Positions 54,624-63,146 of a stretch of DNA of 64,000 nucleotides are shown piece after piece; within the stretch, counting starts at the first letter, position 1, and each line of letters starts with the position of its first letter. The notes beneath the pieces are model-generated. The model searched no databases, was not told where the DNA came from, and saw only the letters and a list, made by a program, of their open reading frames with translations. Source of the stretch: JBBRHQ01 sp963738305 (GTDB taxonomy: Bacteria; Actinomycetota; Thermoleophilia; Solirubrobacterales; 70-9); contig CAVTVU010000006.1 of assembly GCA_963738305.1 (NCBI GenBank), forward strand, positions 62,001 to 126,000, given 5' to 3'. A program made the position numbers and the translations under genes.

Positions 54624-55907
54624 CTACGCCGCGACCAGGCTCTCGCTGACGCTGGGCGCCGCACCTCGGAAGAGCATCTCCTCCCGGCCGACTGCGGCGG
54701 CCGACAGGCGCTCGCCCGCGTAGATCTCCCCCGCCAGCCCGGTCAGATTGGAGATGGTCACCTCCTCCACCTTCTCGATCATCTCGTCGAGAGTGAGGAC
54801 GGGCAGGTCGAAGAGCGTCGCCCGGGCGATCCGCGACATCCGCGCCGCGGTGGACTCCGAGGAGAGCACGAGGCGGCCCTTGACGTGCTCCTTGGCCCGC
54901 GCCAGCTCCTCCCCGGAGACCGGCTCGCTGCGCAGACGCTCCAGCTCGGCACCGATGATCGAGCAGGCCTCCTCGACGTTCTCCTCGCGCGTGCCGACGT
55001 AGGTGGCGGCCAGCCCCGAGTCGGTGTACTGCTCGCTGTAGGAGCCGACCGCGTAGGCGAGCCCGCGCTTCTCGCGGATCTCCGGAAGAGTCGCGAGGAG
55101 GTCGAGCCGCCGAAGATCGAGTCGAGGACGGCGAGAGCGAAGCGTCGCTCGTCGGCCCGGTTGATGCCCGGCGCGCCGAAGCAGATGTGGTACTGCTCGG
55201 TGTCCTTGCTCGAAGAAGCAGAGCCTGCCAGCGGCCTCGAGATCTCCGCTCGGCAAGGGACCTCGGGCGCTCCGGGTTCGGGCTCGACCAGGCGCTCCGC
55301 CAGCTCGACGATGCGCTCGTGCTCTAGGTGGCCGGCGGCAGCGACGACGATGTTCGCGCCGGTGTAGCGGTCGCCGTGGTAGGCGTCGATCTCCGGAACC
55401 GGGATCGAGGCGATCACCTCCGCGTCGCCCAGCACCCGCCGCGCCAGCGGGTGCTCGCCGAACACCGCCTCGGCCAGGTAGTCGTGGACCCGGTCCTGCG
55501 GCTCGTCCTCGTACATCGCGATCTCCTCCAGCACGACGTCGCGCTCCGAGTCGATGTCGGGGTAGGTCGGCTCGAGCAGCATCTCGGCGAGCAGGTCGAA
55601 GACCTCCTCGGTGTGCTCGTCGAGGAAGCGAGCGTTGAGGTGGGTCGTCTCCTTGCCGGTGGCGGCGTTCACGGAGGCGCCGAGCCCGTCGAAGCGCTCG
55701 GAGATCTCGATCGCCGAGTAGCGCTCGGTGCCCTTGAAGAGCAGGTGCTCGAGGAAGTGCGAGAGCCCGAACTGCGCCGGGACCTCGTTGCGCGAGCCGG
55801 TGCGCACCCAGAGCCCGAGCGCCACGGAGCGGACCGAGGGAACCTCCTCGGTCACGACCCGGACGCCCGAGCCAAGGGTGCTCAGCTCGGTGCTCGGCGC
55901 TGCTCAT
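54624..55907 (-). CDS. M16-family zinc protease (processing-peptidase-like), about three apparent frameshifts
   Basis: About 425 residues. LSTLGSGVRVVTEEVPSVRS leads to the inverted zinc motif FGLSHFLEHLLFKGTER (H-x2-E-H), followed by EEIAMYEDEPQDRVHDYLAE with the distal Glu. The second half has ALAVLDSIFGGSTSSRLF, IREKRGLAYAVGSYSEQY and TREENVEEACSIIGAEL. Single-base slips near 55885, 55210 and 55105 break the frame; the ATG at 55907 gives SSAEHRAE. Such proteases follow pnp in many Gram-positive genomes. It is predicted to be cytoplasmic because no signal peptide is seen. Confidence 0.9.
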   Translation of the reverse strand: MSSAEHRAEHPWLGRPGRDRGGSLGPLRGARALGAHRLAQRGPGAVRALALPRAPALQGHRALLGDRDLRALRRARRLRERRHRQGDDPPQRSLPRRAHRGGLRPARRDAARADLPRHRLGARRRAGGDRDVRGRAAGPGPRLPGRGGVRRAPAGAAGAGRRGGDRLDPGSGDRRLPRRPLHRREHRRRCRRPPRARAHRRAGGAPGRARTRSARGPLPSGDLEAAGRLCFFEQGHRAVPHLLRRAGHQPGRRATLRSRRPRLDLRRLDLLATLPEIREKRGLAYAVGSYSEQYTDSGLAATYVGTREENVEEACSIIGAELERLRSEPVSGEELARAKEHVKGRLVLSSESTAARMSRIARATLFDLPVLTLDEMIEKVEEVTISNLTGLAGEIYAGERLSAAAVGREEMLFRGAAPSVSESLVAA

Positions 55908-55920
55908 GATCCGCTCGCGA

Positions 55921-58188
55921 TCAGCCGCGACGCTCGCGGCCGCCGTCACGGCCGCCCCGCCTGCCGTCGCGACCGCCGCGGCCGCCGTCACGACCACCCC
56001 GCCGTCCGCCGCCCCCGCCGCGGGGGCCGGGGTCGCCGGTGCCGACCGTGGCCAGCTCCTCAGCGGACTTGTCCTTGACCGAGGGGTCCTCGGAGAGGCG
56101 CAGCCCGATGCGACCGCGCTCCTTGTCGACCTCGACCACGGTGACGTCGATCTCATCGCCGGACTTGAGCACGTCGTCGACCGTGTCGACCCGCTCGCCC
56201 GGCTTCACGTTGGAGATGTGAAGCAGGCCGTCGGTGCCCTTGACCAGCTCGACGAAGGCGCCGAAGGTGGTGGTCTTGACCACCTTGGCCCCGGTGTACT
56301 TGTCGCCGACCTCGGCCTCCTTGGTCATCGACTCGATCCGGGCGATGCAGGCCTCGACCAGGTCGCCGGTCGGCGCGTAGACCCGCACCGTGCCGTCGTC
56401 CTCGACGTCGATCTCGGCCTCGAACTCCTCGCAGAGGGCGCGGATCGTCTCCCCGCCCTTGCCGATGACCGCCCCGATCTTCTCGGGGTCGATCTTGATC
56501 GCCTCGATCCGCGGCGCGTACTGCGAGAGCTTCTCGCGCGGACCGTCGATCGCCTCGGCCATCTTGCCGAGGATGAACAGGCGGCCCTCCTTGGCCTGCG
56601 CGAGCGCATCCGTGAGGATCTCGAACGTGACGCCGGTGATCTTGATGTCCATCTGCAGGGCGGTGATCCCGTCCGCGGTGCCGGCGACCTTGAAGTCCAT
56701 GTCGCCGAGGTGGTCCTCGACGCCGGCGATGTCGGTGAGGACGACGTAGTCGTCGCCCTCCTTGATCAGCCCCATCGCCACACCGGCGACCGGGGAGCTG
56801 ACCGGCACGCCGGCCGCCTGCAGGGCCATCGAGGAGGCGCATACCGAGCCCATCGAGGACGAGCCGTTGGACTCGAGCGTCTCGGAGACGACCCGCAGCA
56901 CGTAGGGGAACGCCTCCTCGTCGGGGATCGTCGCCACCAGGGCCCGCTCGGCGAGCGCGCCGTGGCCGATGTCGCGGCGCTTCGGGCCGCGCATGAATCC
57001 GGCCTCCCCGACCGAGAAGGGCGGGAAGTTGTAGTGGTGCCAGAACCGCTTCGTCGTCTGCAGCCCCAGCGTGTCGAGGCGCATGTCCATGCGCGTCGTC
57101 CCCAGCGCGACGTTGGAGAGGATCTGGGTCTCGCCGCGGGTGAACAGCGCAGAGCCGTGCACGCGGGGGGCGATGTCGACCTCGCACTCGATCGGGCGGA
57201 TCTCGTCCTGGGCGCGACCGTCGGGCCGCTTCTTGTCGACCGCGATCCGCTTGCGGATGATCTCCTTCTCGAGCTTGGCGAAGGCCGCGGAGACCTCCGC
57301 CTGACGCTCGGCGTCGACCTCGCCGTCCTCAGCCTGCCGGCGCGTAGTGCTCCTGAGCCTCCAGGGCGACCGCTGCGGCGGCGTCCTGGCGCTCGAGCTT
57401 GCCCTGCGATCGAGGTGGCCTCGTCGATCTTGGCGCCGTGCGAGGCGCGGATCTCCTCGATCAGGCCCTCGTCGATCTCCGGCGCGTCGACCTCGAGCTT
57501 CTCCTTGCCGGCCGTCTGGCGCAACTCCTCGATCGAGGCGACAGATCTTCTTGATCTCGCCGTGGGCGATGTCGAGGGCGTCGAGGATCTCGGCCTCGGT
57601 GACGCCGGTGGCGCCGGCCTCGACCATCAGGATTGCCTCATCGGTGCCGGCGACGATCAGGTCGAGATCAAGGTCGTCGGGGCTCTCCTCATCGGGGTTG
57701 ACGACGAAGTCACCGTCGAGCTTGCCGACCCGCACCGCGCCGACGTGGGCGGCAACCGGGATCTGGGAGAGAGCCAGCGCCGCGGAGGCGCCGTTCATCG
57801 CGAGGATGTCGTAGGGGTGTACGTGGTCAACCGAGAGCGGCGTCGCGACCAGCTGGGTCTCGTAGTGCCAGCCCTTGGGGAAGAGCGGCCGAATCGGCCG
57901 ATCGATCATCCGCGCGGTCAGCGTCGCCTTCTCTCCGGAGCGTCCCTCGCGGCGGAAGAAGGAGCCGGGGATCTTGCCCGCGGCATACATCCGCTCCTCG
58001 ACGTCGACGGTCAGCGGCAGGAAGTCGACGTCACGCAGGTTTCCCATCGTCGCGGTACAGAGGACCATTGTGTCCCCAGCGCGCACGACGACGGAACCGC
58101 CCGCCTGCTTGGCGAGCTTGCCCGTCTCGAAGGAAATCTGGCTTTCGCCGACATCCACCGAGACGCGGCTAATGTCAAACATGCTCAT
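55921..58188 (-). CDS. pnp: Polyribonucleotide nucleotidyltransferase (PNPase) with RGG-like tail, about three apparent frameshifts
   Basis: About 755 residues. The first RNase PH core (DISRVSVDVGESQISFETG, then GSFFRREGRSGEKATLTARM) is followed by an alpha-helical linker and a second core with KRFWHHYNFPPFSVGEAGF and GSSSMGSVCASSMALQAAG. The KH domain is KIGAVIGKGGETIRALCEE, and S1 has KVVKTTTFGAFVELVKGTDG. The end is a Gly/Arg/Asp-rich tail of about 35 residues (GRDGGRGGRDGRRGGRDGGR), beyond the standard protein. Frame slips cluster in the linker (57541, 57415, 57350). ATG at 58188 is inferred; a nearby ATG is at 58182. It works with RNase Y and J. Confidence 0.93.
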   Translation of the reverse strand: MSMFDISRVSVDVGESQISFETGKLAKQAGGSVVVRAGDTMVLCTATMGNLRDVDFLPLTVDVEERMYAAGKIPGSFFRREGRSGEKATLTARMIDRPIRPLFPKGWHYETQLVATPLSVDHVHPYDILAMNGASAALALSQIPVAAHVGAVRVGKLDGDFVVNPDEESPDDLDLDLIVAGTDEAILMVEAGATGVTEAEILDALDIAHGEIKKICRLDRGVAPDGRQGEARGRRAGDRRGPDRGDPRLARRQDRRGHLDRRASSSARTPPQRSPWRLRSTTRRQAEDGEVDAERQAEVSAAFAKLEKEIIRKRIAVDKKRPDGRAQDEIRPIECEVDIAPRVHGSALFTRGETQILSNVALGTTRMDMRLDTLGLQTTKRFWHHYNFPPFSVGEAGFMRGPKRRDIGHGALAERALVATIPDEEAFPYVLRVVSETLESNGSSSMGSVCASSMALQAAGVPVSSPVAGVAMGLIKEGDDYVVLTDIAGVEDHLGDMDFKVAGTADGITALQMDIKITGVTFEILTDALAQAKEGRLFILGKMAEAIDGPREKLSQYAPRIEAIKIDPEKIGAVIGKGGETIRALCEEFEAEIDVEDDGTVRVYAPTGDLVEACIARIESMTKEAEVGDKYTGAKVVKTTTFGAFVELVKGTDGLLHISNVKPGERVDTVDDVLKSGDEIDVTVVEVDKERGRIGLRLSEDPSVKDKSAEELATVGTGDPGPRGGGGGRRGGRDGGRGGRDGRRGGRDGGRERRG

Positions 58189-58255
58189 GTAGTTGTTACC
58201 TCCGGCCGCCCGGTTGGCGGCCAATCTTTTTCAGAACTCTCGTTCTCTGTCGCGG

Positions 58256-58721
58256 TCAAGGGTACAGGCTGGGCAGCCCGCCGTCGCCGAACAGCGCCGG
58301 GGTGCCGCGACGCCCGCCCGGATCCCCGACTCGAAGTCGCGCCTCACCCGTTCGGCCACCTGCGCCGACCGGCGATCGCGCTGGAAGCGCTCGAGGTCGA
58401 GCCCCAACTCGGCGACCCGCTCCCAGAGGTGCGGGTCGTCGACGTGGCCGCGGTCGGCGTAGAGCGAATCGACCATCTCGAAGAATCCGCCCTGCAGCCC
58501 GCCGCCTCGGCCGCCGCGTGGAGGGCGGATGAGCGGGGGTGTTTGCTTGCGACGGGAAAATGGCGAAATACCACTCGGCGGCCGCTCGCACCGATCCGCT
58601 CCCAGCTCGCCGCACAGTGGGGACAACCGAGGTCCGCGTAGACGATCAGGTCGGGCCCCTGGCCGCGGATGTGGTCATCGGACGAGACGGGGGGCACCGA
58701 GGCGCTGGTCAGCTCGCTCAT
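58256..58721 (-). CDS. DsbA-family thioredoxin-fold protein, two apparent frameshifts
   Basis: About 155 residues. LIVYADLGCPHCAASWERIG has the CPHC redox motif and VVFRHFPVASKHPRSSALHA the conserved F-R-x-F-P strand. After a slip near 58500 it reads GGFFEMVDSLYADRGHVDD, LWERVAELGLDLERFQRD and then, after another slip near 58300, VAATPALFGDGGLPSLYP, which carries the cis-Pro loop. There is no signal peptide, so it is probably a cytoplasmic DsbA/FrnE-like protein. ATG at 58721. It lies between the peroxiredoxin and pnp genes, forming a small redox pair in an RNA operon. Confidence 0.82.
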
Positions 58722-58795
58722 CGGCACCTCCCGGGCCGAACGCAAACTTCCGTGTCCATTGGAGCCCTAACTTTGCACTCGGCGAGAAGCGCGGC

Positions 58796-59245
58796 TCAGG
58801 AGAGGGCGTCGAAGATCAGGTTGGCGCCGGGTACCTCCAGCGGTGAGGGCGACTCGTGGACCCACTCCACGATCCCGTCGGCGTCGATCAGCACGAGGGT
58901 TCGCTTGCCGTGCCCGGCCCCGTCGTAGTAGGCGTCATAGGCGCGCGAAACCTCTCCCTTGGGCTCGAAGTCGGCGAGCAGCGGGAAGTCGATTCCCAGC
59001 TTCTCCTGGAAGGCCTTGTGGGCGTAGGGACTATCGACGCTGACCCCGACAATCGTCGCTCCCTTGGCCGCGATCTCCGGCTTGACCTCCTGGTAGATGG
59101 AGAGCTGGTCGGTGCAGACCGGGCTGAAGTCGAGCGGGTAGAAGACGAGCAGCAGCTTCTCGCCGCGGAAGTCGGCGAGCGATACCTGGTTGCCGTCCTG
59201 GTCGGCGAGGGTGAAGTCGGGAGCCGGCTGACCGGCGGCGATCAC
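58796..59245 (-). CDS. Peroxiredoxin (AhpE/Bcp-like)
   Basis: A 149-residue thiol peroxidase. APDFTLADQDGNQVSLADF precedes YPLDFSPVCTDQLSIYQ, with the peroxidatic Cys in a P-x3-S-x2-C setting. No nearby resolving Cys is present, as in the 1-Cys AhpE type. VSVDSPYAHKAFQEKLGIDF and RTLVLIDADGIVEWVHES complete the fold. The ATG overlaps the rpsO stop by 4 bases, so translation is coupled to ribosomal protein S15. It is distinct from the peroxiredoxin at 20.8 kb. Confidence 0.93.
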   Translation of the reverse strand: MIAAGQPAPDFTLADQDGNQVSLADFRGEKLLLVFYPLDFSPVCTDQLSIYQEVKPEIAAKGATIVGVSVDSPYAHKAFQEKLGIDFPLLADFEPKGEVSRAYDAYYDGAGHGKRTLVLIDADGIVEWVHESPSPLEVPGANLIFDALS

Positions 59246-59511
59246 TTGCGCAGGCCCAGCTCGGCGACCAGCGCGCGGTAGCGCTCGAGATCGTTGCGCT
59301 CCAGATAGCGGAGAAGGCGGCGGCGCTTGCCGACCAGCATCAGCAGCCCGCGGCGGGAGTGGTGGTCCTTGCCGTGGTCGCGTAGGTGGCCGGTCAGATC
59401 GTTGATCCGCTCGGTCAGCAGGGCGATCTGGACCTCGGCCGAGCCGGTGTCGCCGTCGGAGCGCCCGTACTTGCCGATCAGCTCGGCTTTCTTCTCGCTT
59501 GTCAGGCTCAT
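59242..59511 (-). CDS. rpsO: 30S ribosomal protein S15
   Basis: An 89-residue S15, exactly the family length. SLTSEKKAELIGKYGRSDGD, GSAEVQIALLTERINDLTGH, and HLRDHGKDHHSRRGLLMLVG followed by KRRRLLRYL are diagnostic. It binds the 16S central domain early in 30S assembly. ATG at 59511 with the usual MSLT opening. The leader of about 105 bases up to the ribF stop could carry S15 autoregulation, but I see no clear pseudoknot. Downstream order is peroxiredoxin, DsbA-like, pnp. Confidence 0.97.
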   Translation of the reverse strand: MSLTSEKKAELIGKYGRSDGDTGSAEVQIALLTERINDLTGHLRDHGKDHHSRRGLLMLVGKRRRLLRYLERNDLERYRALVAELGLRK

Positions 59512-59594
59512 CGAAAAAATCGCCGCGGCACCCGTCCGGCGGGATTCACGGCTGTTGGAAACTAGCACGAACGAGACCACTTGCGGCCCTGCCG

Positions 59595-59683
59595 GGCCTG
59601 ACATGCATTGCGGCGACTAGGGTCGCCGCGAGCTGCTCTGGCCTTCGGCCTGACCTGCCTGTGCGGCGACTATGGTCGCCGCG
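59595..59683. repeat. Two copies of a 36-37-bp unit with a GCGGCGAC/GTCGCCGC palindrome at the ribF 3-prime end
   Basis: Unit A (59595-59630) and unit B (59647-59683) share GGCCTGAC-TGC and an 8-bp perfect stem GCGGCGAC/GTCGCCGC, with four-base loops TAGG and TATG. Copy B lies inside the last codons of ribF, and copy A spans its stop codon. The hairpins precede the rpsO leader in the transcript. This looks like a duplicated REP-like palindrome that lengthened the RibF tail. Confidence 0.7.
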
Positions 59684-60548
59684 CACAATCTCTTGGCTTC
59701 TTCCACGTCCTCCTTCATCTGCGCCACCAGCTCCTCGACCGTCGGGAAGCGCTTCTCGCCGCGCAGTCGGGCGACGAAGGCAACCCGAGGTTCTCCCCGT
59801 AGAGGTCCTCGCTGCGATCGATCAGGTAGCTCTCGATCAGCACCCCGCGGCCGCTCTCGAAGGTCGGGCGGACGCCGATGTTGACGGCAGCGGGGAATCC
59901 GTTCGCGAAAGCTGCGTAGACGCCGTGGCCTGGGACGGCAAGGCGGTCGTCGGGAACCAGGTTGGCGGTCGGGAAGCCGAGCTCACGACCGCGCTGATCG
60001 CCGCTGACGACGGTCCCCTCGAACATGAACGGGGCGCCCAGGCAGCGCTGCGCGGCCTCGACGTCGCCGGCCGCTATCAGCGCCCGGATCCGAGTCGAAG
60101 AGACCGTCTCGCCGTCCACCTCGACGAGCGGCACGACCCGGGTGGTGAACTCCGAGCGAGCGGCGAGCATCTCGGGGTCTCCCTTCGCTTTCGTGCCGAA
60201 GCGGAAGTTTTCGCCGACCGAGACGCTCTCGGCGCCCAGCCTCGCGATCAGGACGTCCTCGATGAAGCTCTCCGCGCCACGGGTTGCGAACTCCCGGTCG
60301 AACGGGATCACGACCAGCTCCCTGACCCCCAGCCCGTCGATCAGGTCCCGCTTGACCCCGAACGAGGTGATCAGCTTCGGCAGCGCCGCGGGATGCAGGA
60401 TCTCGAGCGGGTGGGGCTCGAAGGTGAGCACGGTGTCGGCACCCTCGATCACCGCCTGGTGGCCGATGTGGACGCCATCAAAGGTGCCAATCGCGACCCG
60501 GCGCGACCGCGGCTCGGCGTCGGGGAGGCTCGTCACCTCGACGCTCAT
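59617..60548 (-). CDS. ribF: Bifunctional riboflavin kinase / FAD synthetase, one apparent frameshift
   Basis: About 310 residues. The FMN adenylyltransferase domain has VAIGTFDGVHIGHQAVIEGA, VLTFEPHPLEILHP, VSVGENFRFGTKAKG and VDGETVSSTRIRALI. The kinase domain has VVSGDQRGRELGFPTANLVP and AAVNIGVRPTFESG. A base is missing near 59782; restoring it gives RVAFVARLRGEKRFPTVEEL and a stop at 59617. The last 20 residues (AATIVAAQAGQAEGQSSSRR) come from the repeat described here and are unlike the family. ATG at 60548 overlaps the truB stop by 4 bases. Confidence 0.93.
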
Positions 60549-61356
60549 CCGAGCACGACCTCCGGCCTCAGCGTTCCATCTTCTTCTCGCGCCACGGCCA
60601 GAAGCTTGCCAGCAAACGTCAGAGCGACCGCTTCCGAGCCCTCCCCTGGAACCTCGGGGCCCATCTCGATCGCCCGCCCATGGGAGATCGCCTCGGCCTC
60701 CCGGGCGTCCAGGGGGCGTTGTGGCAGGTAGGCGAGCGCCTCGGCCGGCTCCAGCGTCTCCCCCGCCCGCTCCAGTGTGAGCGGCCCGATCGCCGTTCGC
60801 CGCAGGCGCTCGCAGTAGGCATCGCCCAAGGTCTCGATCAGGGTCCGCACGTAGGTTCCCGAGGAGCAGCGGATCTCGAAGGTGGCCCGCCCATCGCCGC
60901 TCTCGAGCAGATCTGCGCCGTGGACCTCGACCTCGCGCTCGGGCCGCTCGACCTCCTCGCCGCGGTGGGCCTTGCGGTAGAGCCTCTCGCCGCCGACCCT
61001 GACCGCGGAGGTCATCGGCACGCGCTGGAGGACGCGGCCGGTGGGAAGCTCGAGCCGGGTGGGGATGCGCCGGGTCTCGACCAGCTCTCCGTCCGGGATC
61101 GCCGGTGCTCGAGCGCCACCCGAGCCTGGCGGTGGCCACGTAGGTCTTGGGAAGGGGGAGCAGGTAGCGCTGGAGCCGGGTCGTCCGGCCGAGCAGGACC
61201 GCCAGCAGCCCGGTGGCGAAGGGGTCGAGAGTGCCGGCGTGGCCGGCCTTCACGCTTCGCTCTCGCCGCAGCGCGGCGATCGACGTCGTGCGAGGTCACT
61301 CCGGCGGGCTTGTCGTAGAGCAGGACGCCGGTCTCGGCCTCTCCGGCGGCTTCCAT
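60545..61356 (-). CDS. truB: tRNA pseudouridine-55 synthase, about two apparent frameshifts
   Basis: About 270 residues. GVLLYDKPAGVTSHDV is the opening, followed by KAGHAGTLDPFATGLLAVLL with the catalytic Asp, TYVATARLGWRSSTGDP and VGGERLYRKAHRGEEVERP. FEIRCSSGTYVRTLIETLGD is the C-terminal motif. Frame slips near 61285 and 61110 separate these. It makes psi55 in the T loop of tRNA. The ATG at 61356 is 4 bases after nrnA. It overlaps ribF by 4 bases, the standard truB-ribF arrangement. Confidence 0.93.
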
Positions 61357-61360
61357 CGAG

Positions 61361-62365
61361 CTAGCCGGAGAGCTGCCCGTGGACCTCGTCGCAGATGAAC
61401 TCGATCAGCTCCTCGAAGGAAGTGTCGCTGGAGAACCCGGCGGCGCGCACGTGCCCACCGCCGCCTCGCTTGCGGGCGATCGCCGAGACGTCGACGTCGC
61501 CCTCGCTCGAGCGCAGGCTGACCTTGTGTGCCGCGCGCCCGCGAGTGCCGAGGTCGCGGATCACCGCCGCAACCTTTGCTCCCTCGACCGAGCGCAGGTG
61601 GTCGATTATCCCCTCGGTCATCGCTTCGTCCGCACCGGTGGCCTCGTAGTCCTCGGTGGTGATCGCGGTGACCACCAGGCTCCCGTCGCAGTGACGCTGG
61701 ATGCCCTCGAGCGCCCGCGCTACCAGCCGCAGCTTCTCCAGCGGCACGTGCTCGTAGAGGCGCCGGTACGTGTCGTCGACGTCCACCCCGGCTTCGATCA
61801 GCGCCGCGGCGACCCGGTGAGTGCGGGCGTCGGTGTTCTCGTACATGAACTTGCCCGTGTCGGTGACCAGGCCGACGTAGAGGGCCGAGGCGATCTGAGG
61901 CGTGATCTCGGCGCCCAGGAGCACCCCCAGGTCGTAGACGATCTCGGCCGTGCAGGACGCGTCGACATCGACCAGGTTGAAATGGCCGAAGCGGGTGTTG
62001 TCGTGGTGGTGATCGATGTTGATCAGCTCGTTGTCGCCGTTGCGGAGGAAGTCGACGGGCATGCGGTCGATGTTCCCGCAGTCCAGGAAGACGATGGTGC
62101 GGTCGGCGATGTCGGCCGGGGGCTCGTGGAAGACCTCCTCCAGCGGCAGGAAGCGGTACTCGATCGGCAGCGGGAACTCCTTCGAGGCGAGGAACATCAC
62201 CGAGTCCTTGCCGAGCTGGCGGAGCAGATGGTGCATCCCGAGCAGCGACCCGAGGGCGTCCCCGTCGGGTCCCTCGTGGGTGGTCAGCAGGAACCGCTGC
62301 CGCGAGCGCAGCACAGCGGCGACCTGCTCGGCAGCCGGGGCCTCCACCCCCGCGACCTCGCTCAC
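61361..62365 (-). CDS. nrnA: DHH-family phosphoesterase, NrnA-like (nanoRNase / pAp phosphatase)
   Basis: A 334-residue DHH-DHHA1 protein. LLTTHEGPDGDALGSLLGM, IVFLDCGNIDRMP, INIDHHHDNTRFGHFNLVD and GLVTDTGKFMYENTDARTHR are the DHH motifs with the metal Asp/His set. The DHHA1 part ends in ARKRGGGGHVRAAGFSSD. It degrades 2-5-nt RNAs and/or 3-prime-phosphoadenosine phosphate. GTG start at 62365 overlapping the rbfA stop (GTGA), and 4 bases before truB; rbfA-nrnA-truB is the common Gram-positive order. The frame is intact. Confidence 0.94.
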   Translation of the reverse strand: MSEVAGVEAPAAEQVAAVLRSRQRFLLTTHEGPDGDALGSLLGMHHLLRQLGKDSVMFLASKEFPLPIEYRFLPLEEVFHEPPADIADRTIVFLDCGNIDRMPVDFLRNGDNELINIDHHHDNTRFGHFNLVDVDASCTAEIVYDLGVLLGAEITPQIASALYVGLVTDTGKFMYENTDARTHRVAAALIEAGVDVDDTYRRLYEHVPLEKLRLVARALEGIQRHCDGSLVVTAITTEDYEATGADEAMTEGIIDHLRSVEGAKVAAVIRDLGTRGRAAHKVSLRSSEGDVDVSAIARKRGGGGHVRAAGFSSDTSFEELIEFICDEVHGQLSG

Positions 62366-62700
62366 GATTCCTCGTCGAGCAGCCGGGAGATCCGCATGCC
62401 CCGCTCAATCGTCTCGTCGTAATGGAAGGTGAGTGTCGGCGTGCGCTTCATCCTCGTCTCGGCCGCGATCCGCGACTGGATCACGCCGTGCGAGGAGCGC
62501 AGGCCGGCCAGGGACGCCTCGCGCTCAGCCTCCGACCCGAGCACGCTGACGAACACCTTGGCGGTGCGAAGGTCGGGGCTGGTCTCGACGGAGGTCACGG
62601 TCACGAATCCGATTCTCGGGTCCTTGAGGTCGGTGCTGATCGCAGCCCCGACGACTTCGCGGAGGACTTCATTGATGCGCCGCATGCGCGCCGCTGGCAT
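62362..62700 (-). CDS. rbfA: Ribosome-binding factor A
   Basis: A 112-residue RbfA. RMRRINEVLREVVGAAISTD, DPRIGFVTVTSVETSPDLRT, AKVFVSVLG and LRSSHGVIQSRIAAETRMKR cover the KH-like fold, and TPTLTFHYDETIERGMRISR the C-terminus. It assists late 16S 5-prime-helix maturation of the 30S subunit. The ATG at 62700 (PAARMRR) is favoured; an upstream in-frame ATG at 62748 would add residues unlike the family. Its stop overlaps nrnA. Confidence 0.95.
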   Translation of the reverse strand: MPAARMRRINEVLREVVGAAISTDLKDPRIGFVTVTSVETSPDLRTAKVFVSVLGSEAEREASLAGLRSSHGVIQSRIAAETRMKRTPTLTFHYDETIERGMRISRLLDEES

Positions 62701-62755
62701 CGCCGCGCGACTATAGCCAAAGGGACCCTCATAAAACGTAAACATCACGTTAGAA

Positions 62756-63055
62756 CTACGCCTGGATGTCTTCCAGGCTGAGTGTTCGGCGGGTGCTCGA
62801 ACACCCCTCCGGGAAGCGCGATTCGGTGAAGCGTCGCAGCGCGTCGGCCCGCCCCTCGACCTCCGAGCCTCCGACCAGGGCGCAGAGCAGGGTCGAGCGC
62901 TGCCACTTGTCCTGGGCGTCGATCTCGGCCACCGAGGCGCCGAACCGCTGCCGAAGCTGCGCCTTCAGCGAGGCCAGGAGCTTCCGCTTCCCCTTCAGGT
63001 CCCCGACCTCCCCAAAGTGCAACCGAATCTCGATCAAACAAACAAACGCGCTCAC
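62756..63055 (-). CDS. ylxP: DUF503 family protein (YlxP-like)
   Basis: A 99-residue DUF503 protein. FVCLIEIRLHFGEVGDLKGK, KRKLLASLKAQLRQRFGASV and AEIDAQDKWQRSTLLCALVG match the family well. Members usually lie between infB and rbfA, as here, and are believed to act in ribosome assembly or translation, without a proven activity. GTG start at 63055. The 218 bases to infB are repeat-rich. Confidence 0.9.
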   Translation of the reverse strand: MSAFVCLIEIRLHFGEVGDLKGKRKLLASLKAQLRQRFGASVAEIDAQDKWQRSTLLCALVGGSEVEGRADALRRFTESRFPEGCSSTRRTLSLEDIQA

Positions 63056-63146
63056 CGAGCCAGCCTAGCTCCGAGGCAGCCGGGAGACTCGACGCTCGGA
63101 GGTGCCCCGGTGGACCGGCGCCCGACGCCTCTTGCCGCGGGTGGCA

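Noticed and set aside
43700..61300. Programmed frameshifting as an explanation for the many frame changes
   Set aside because: Sites lack a common slippery heptamer or stimulatory structure, the direction varies, and unrelated housekeeping genes are hit. When the restored peptides are joined the skipped base always falls between codons, but that is forced by the joining method and is not a signal.
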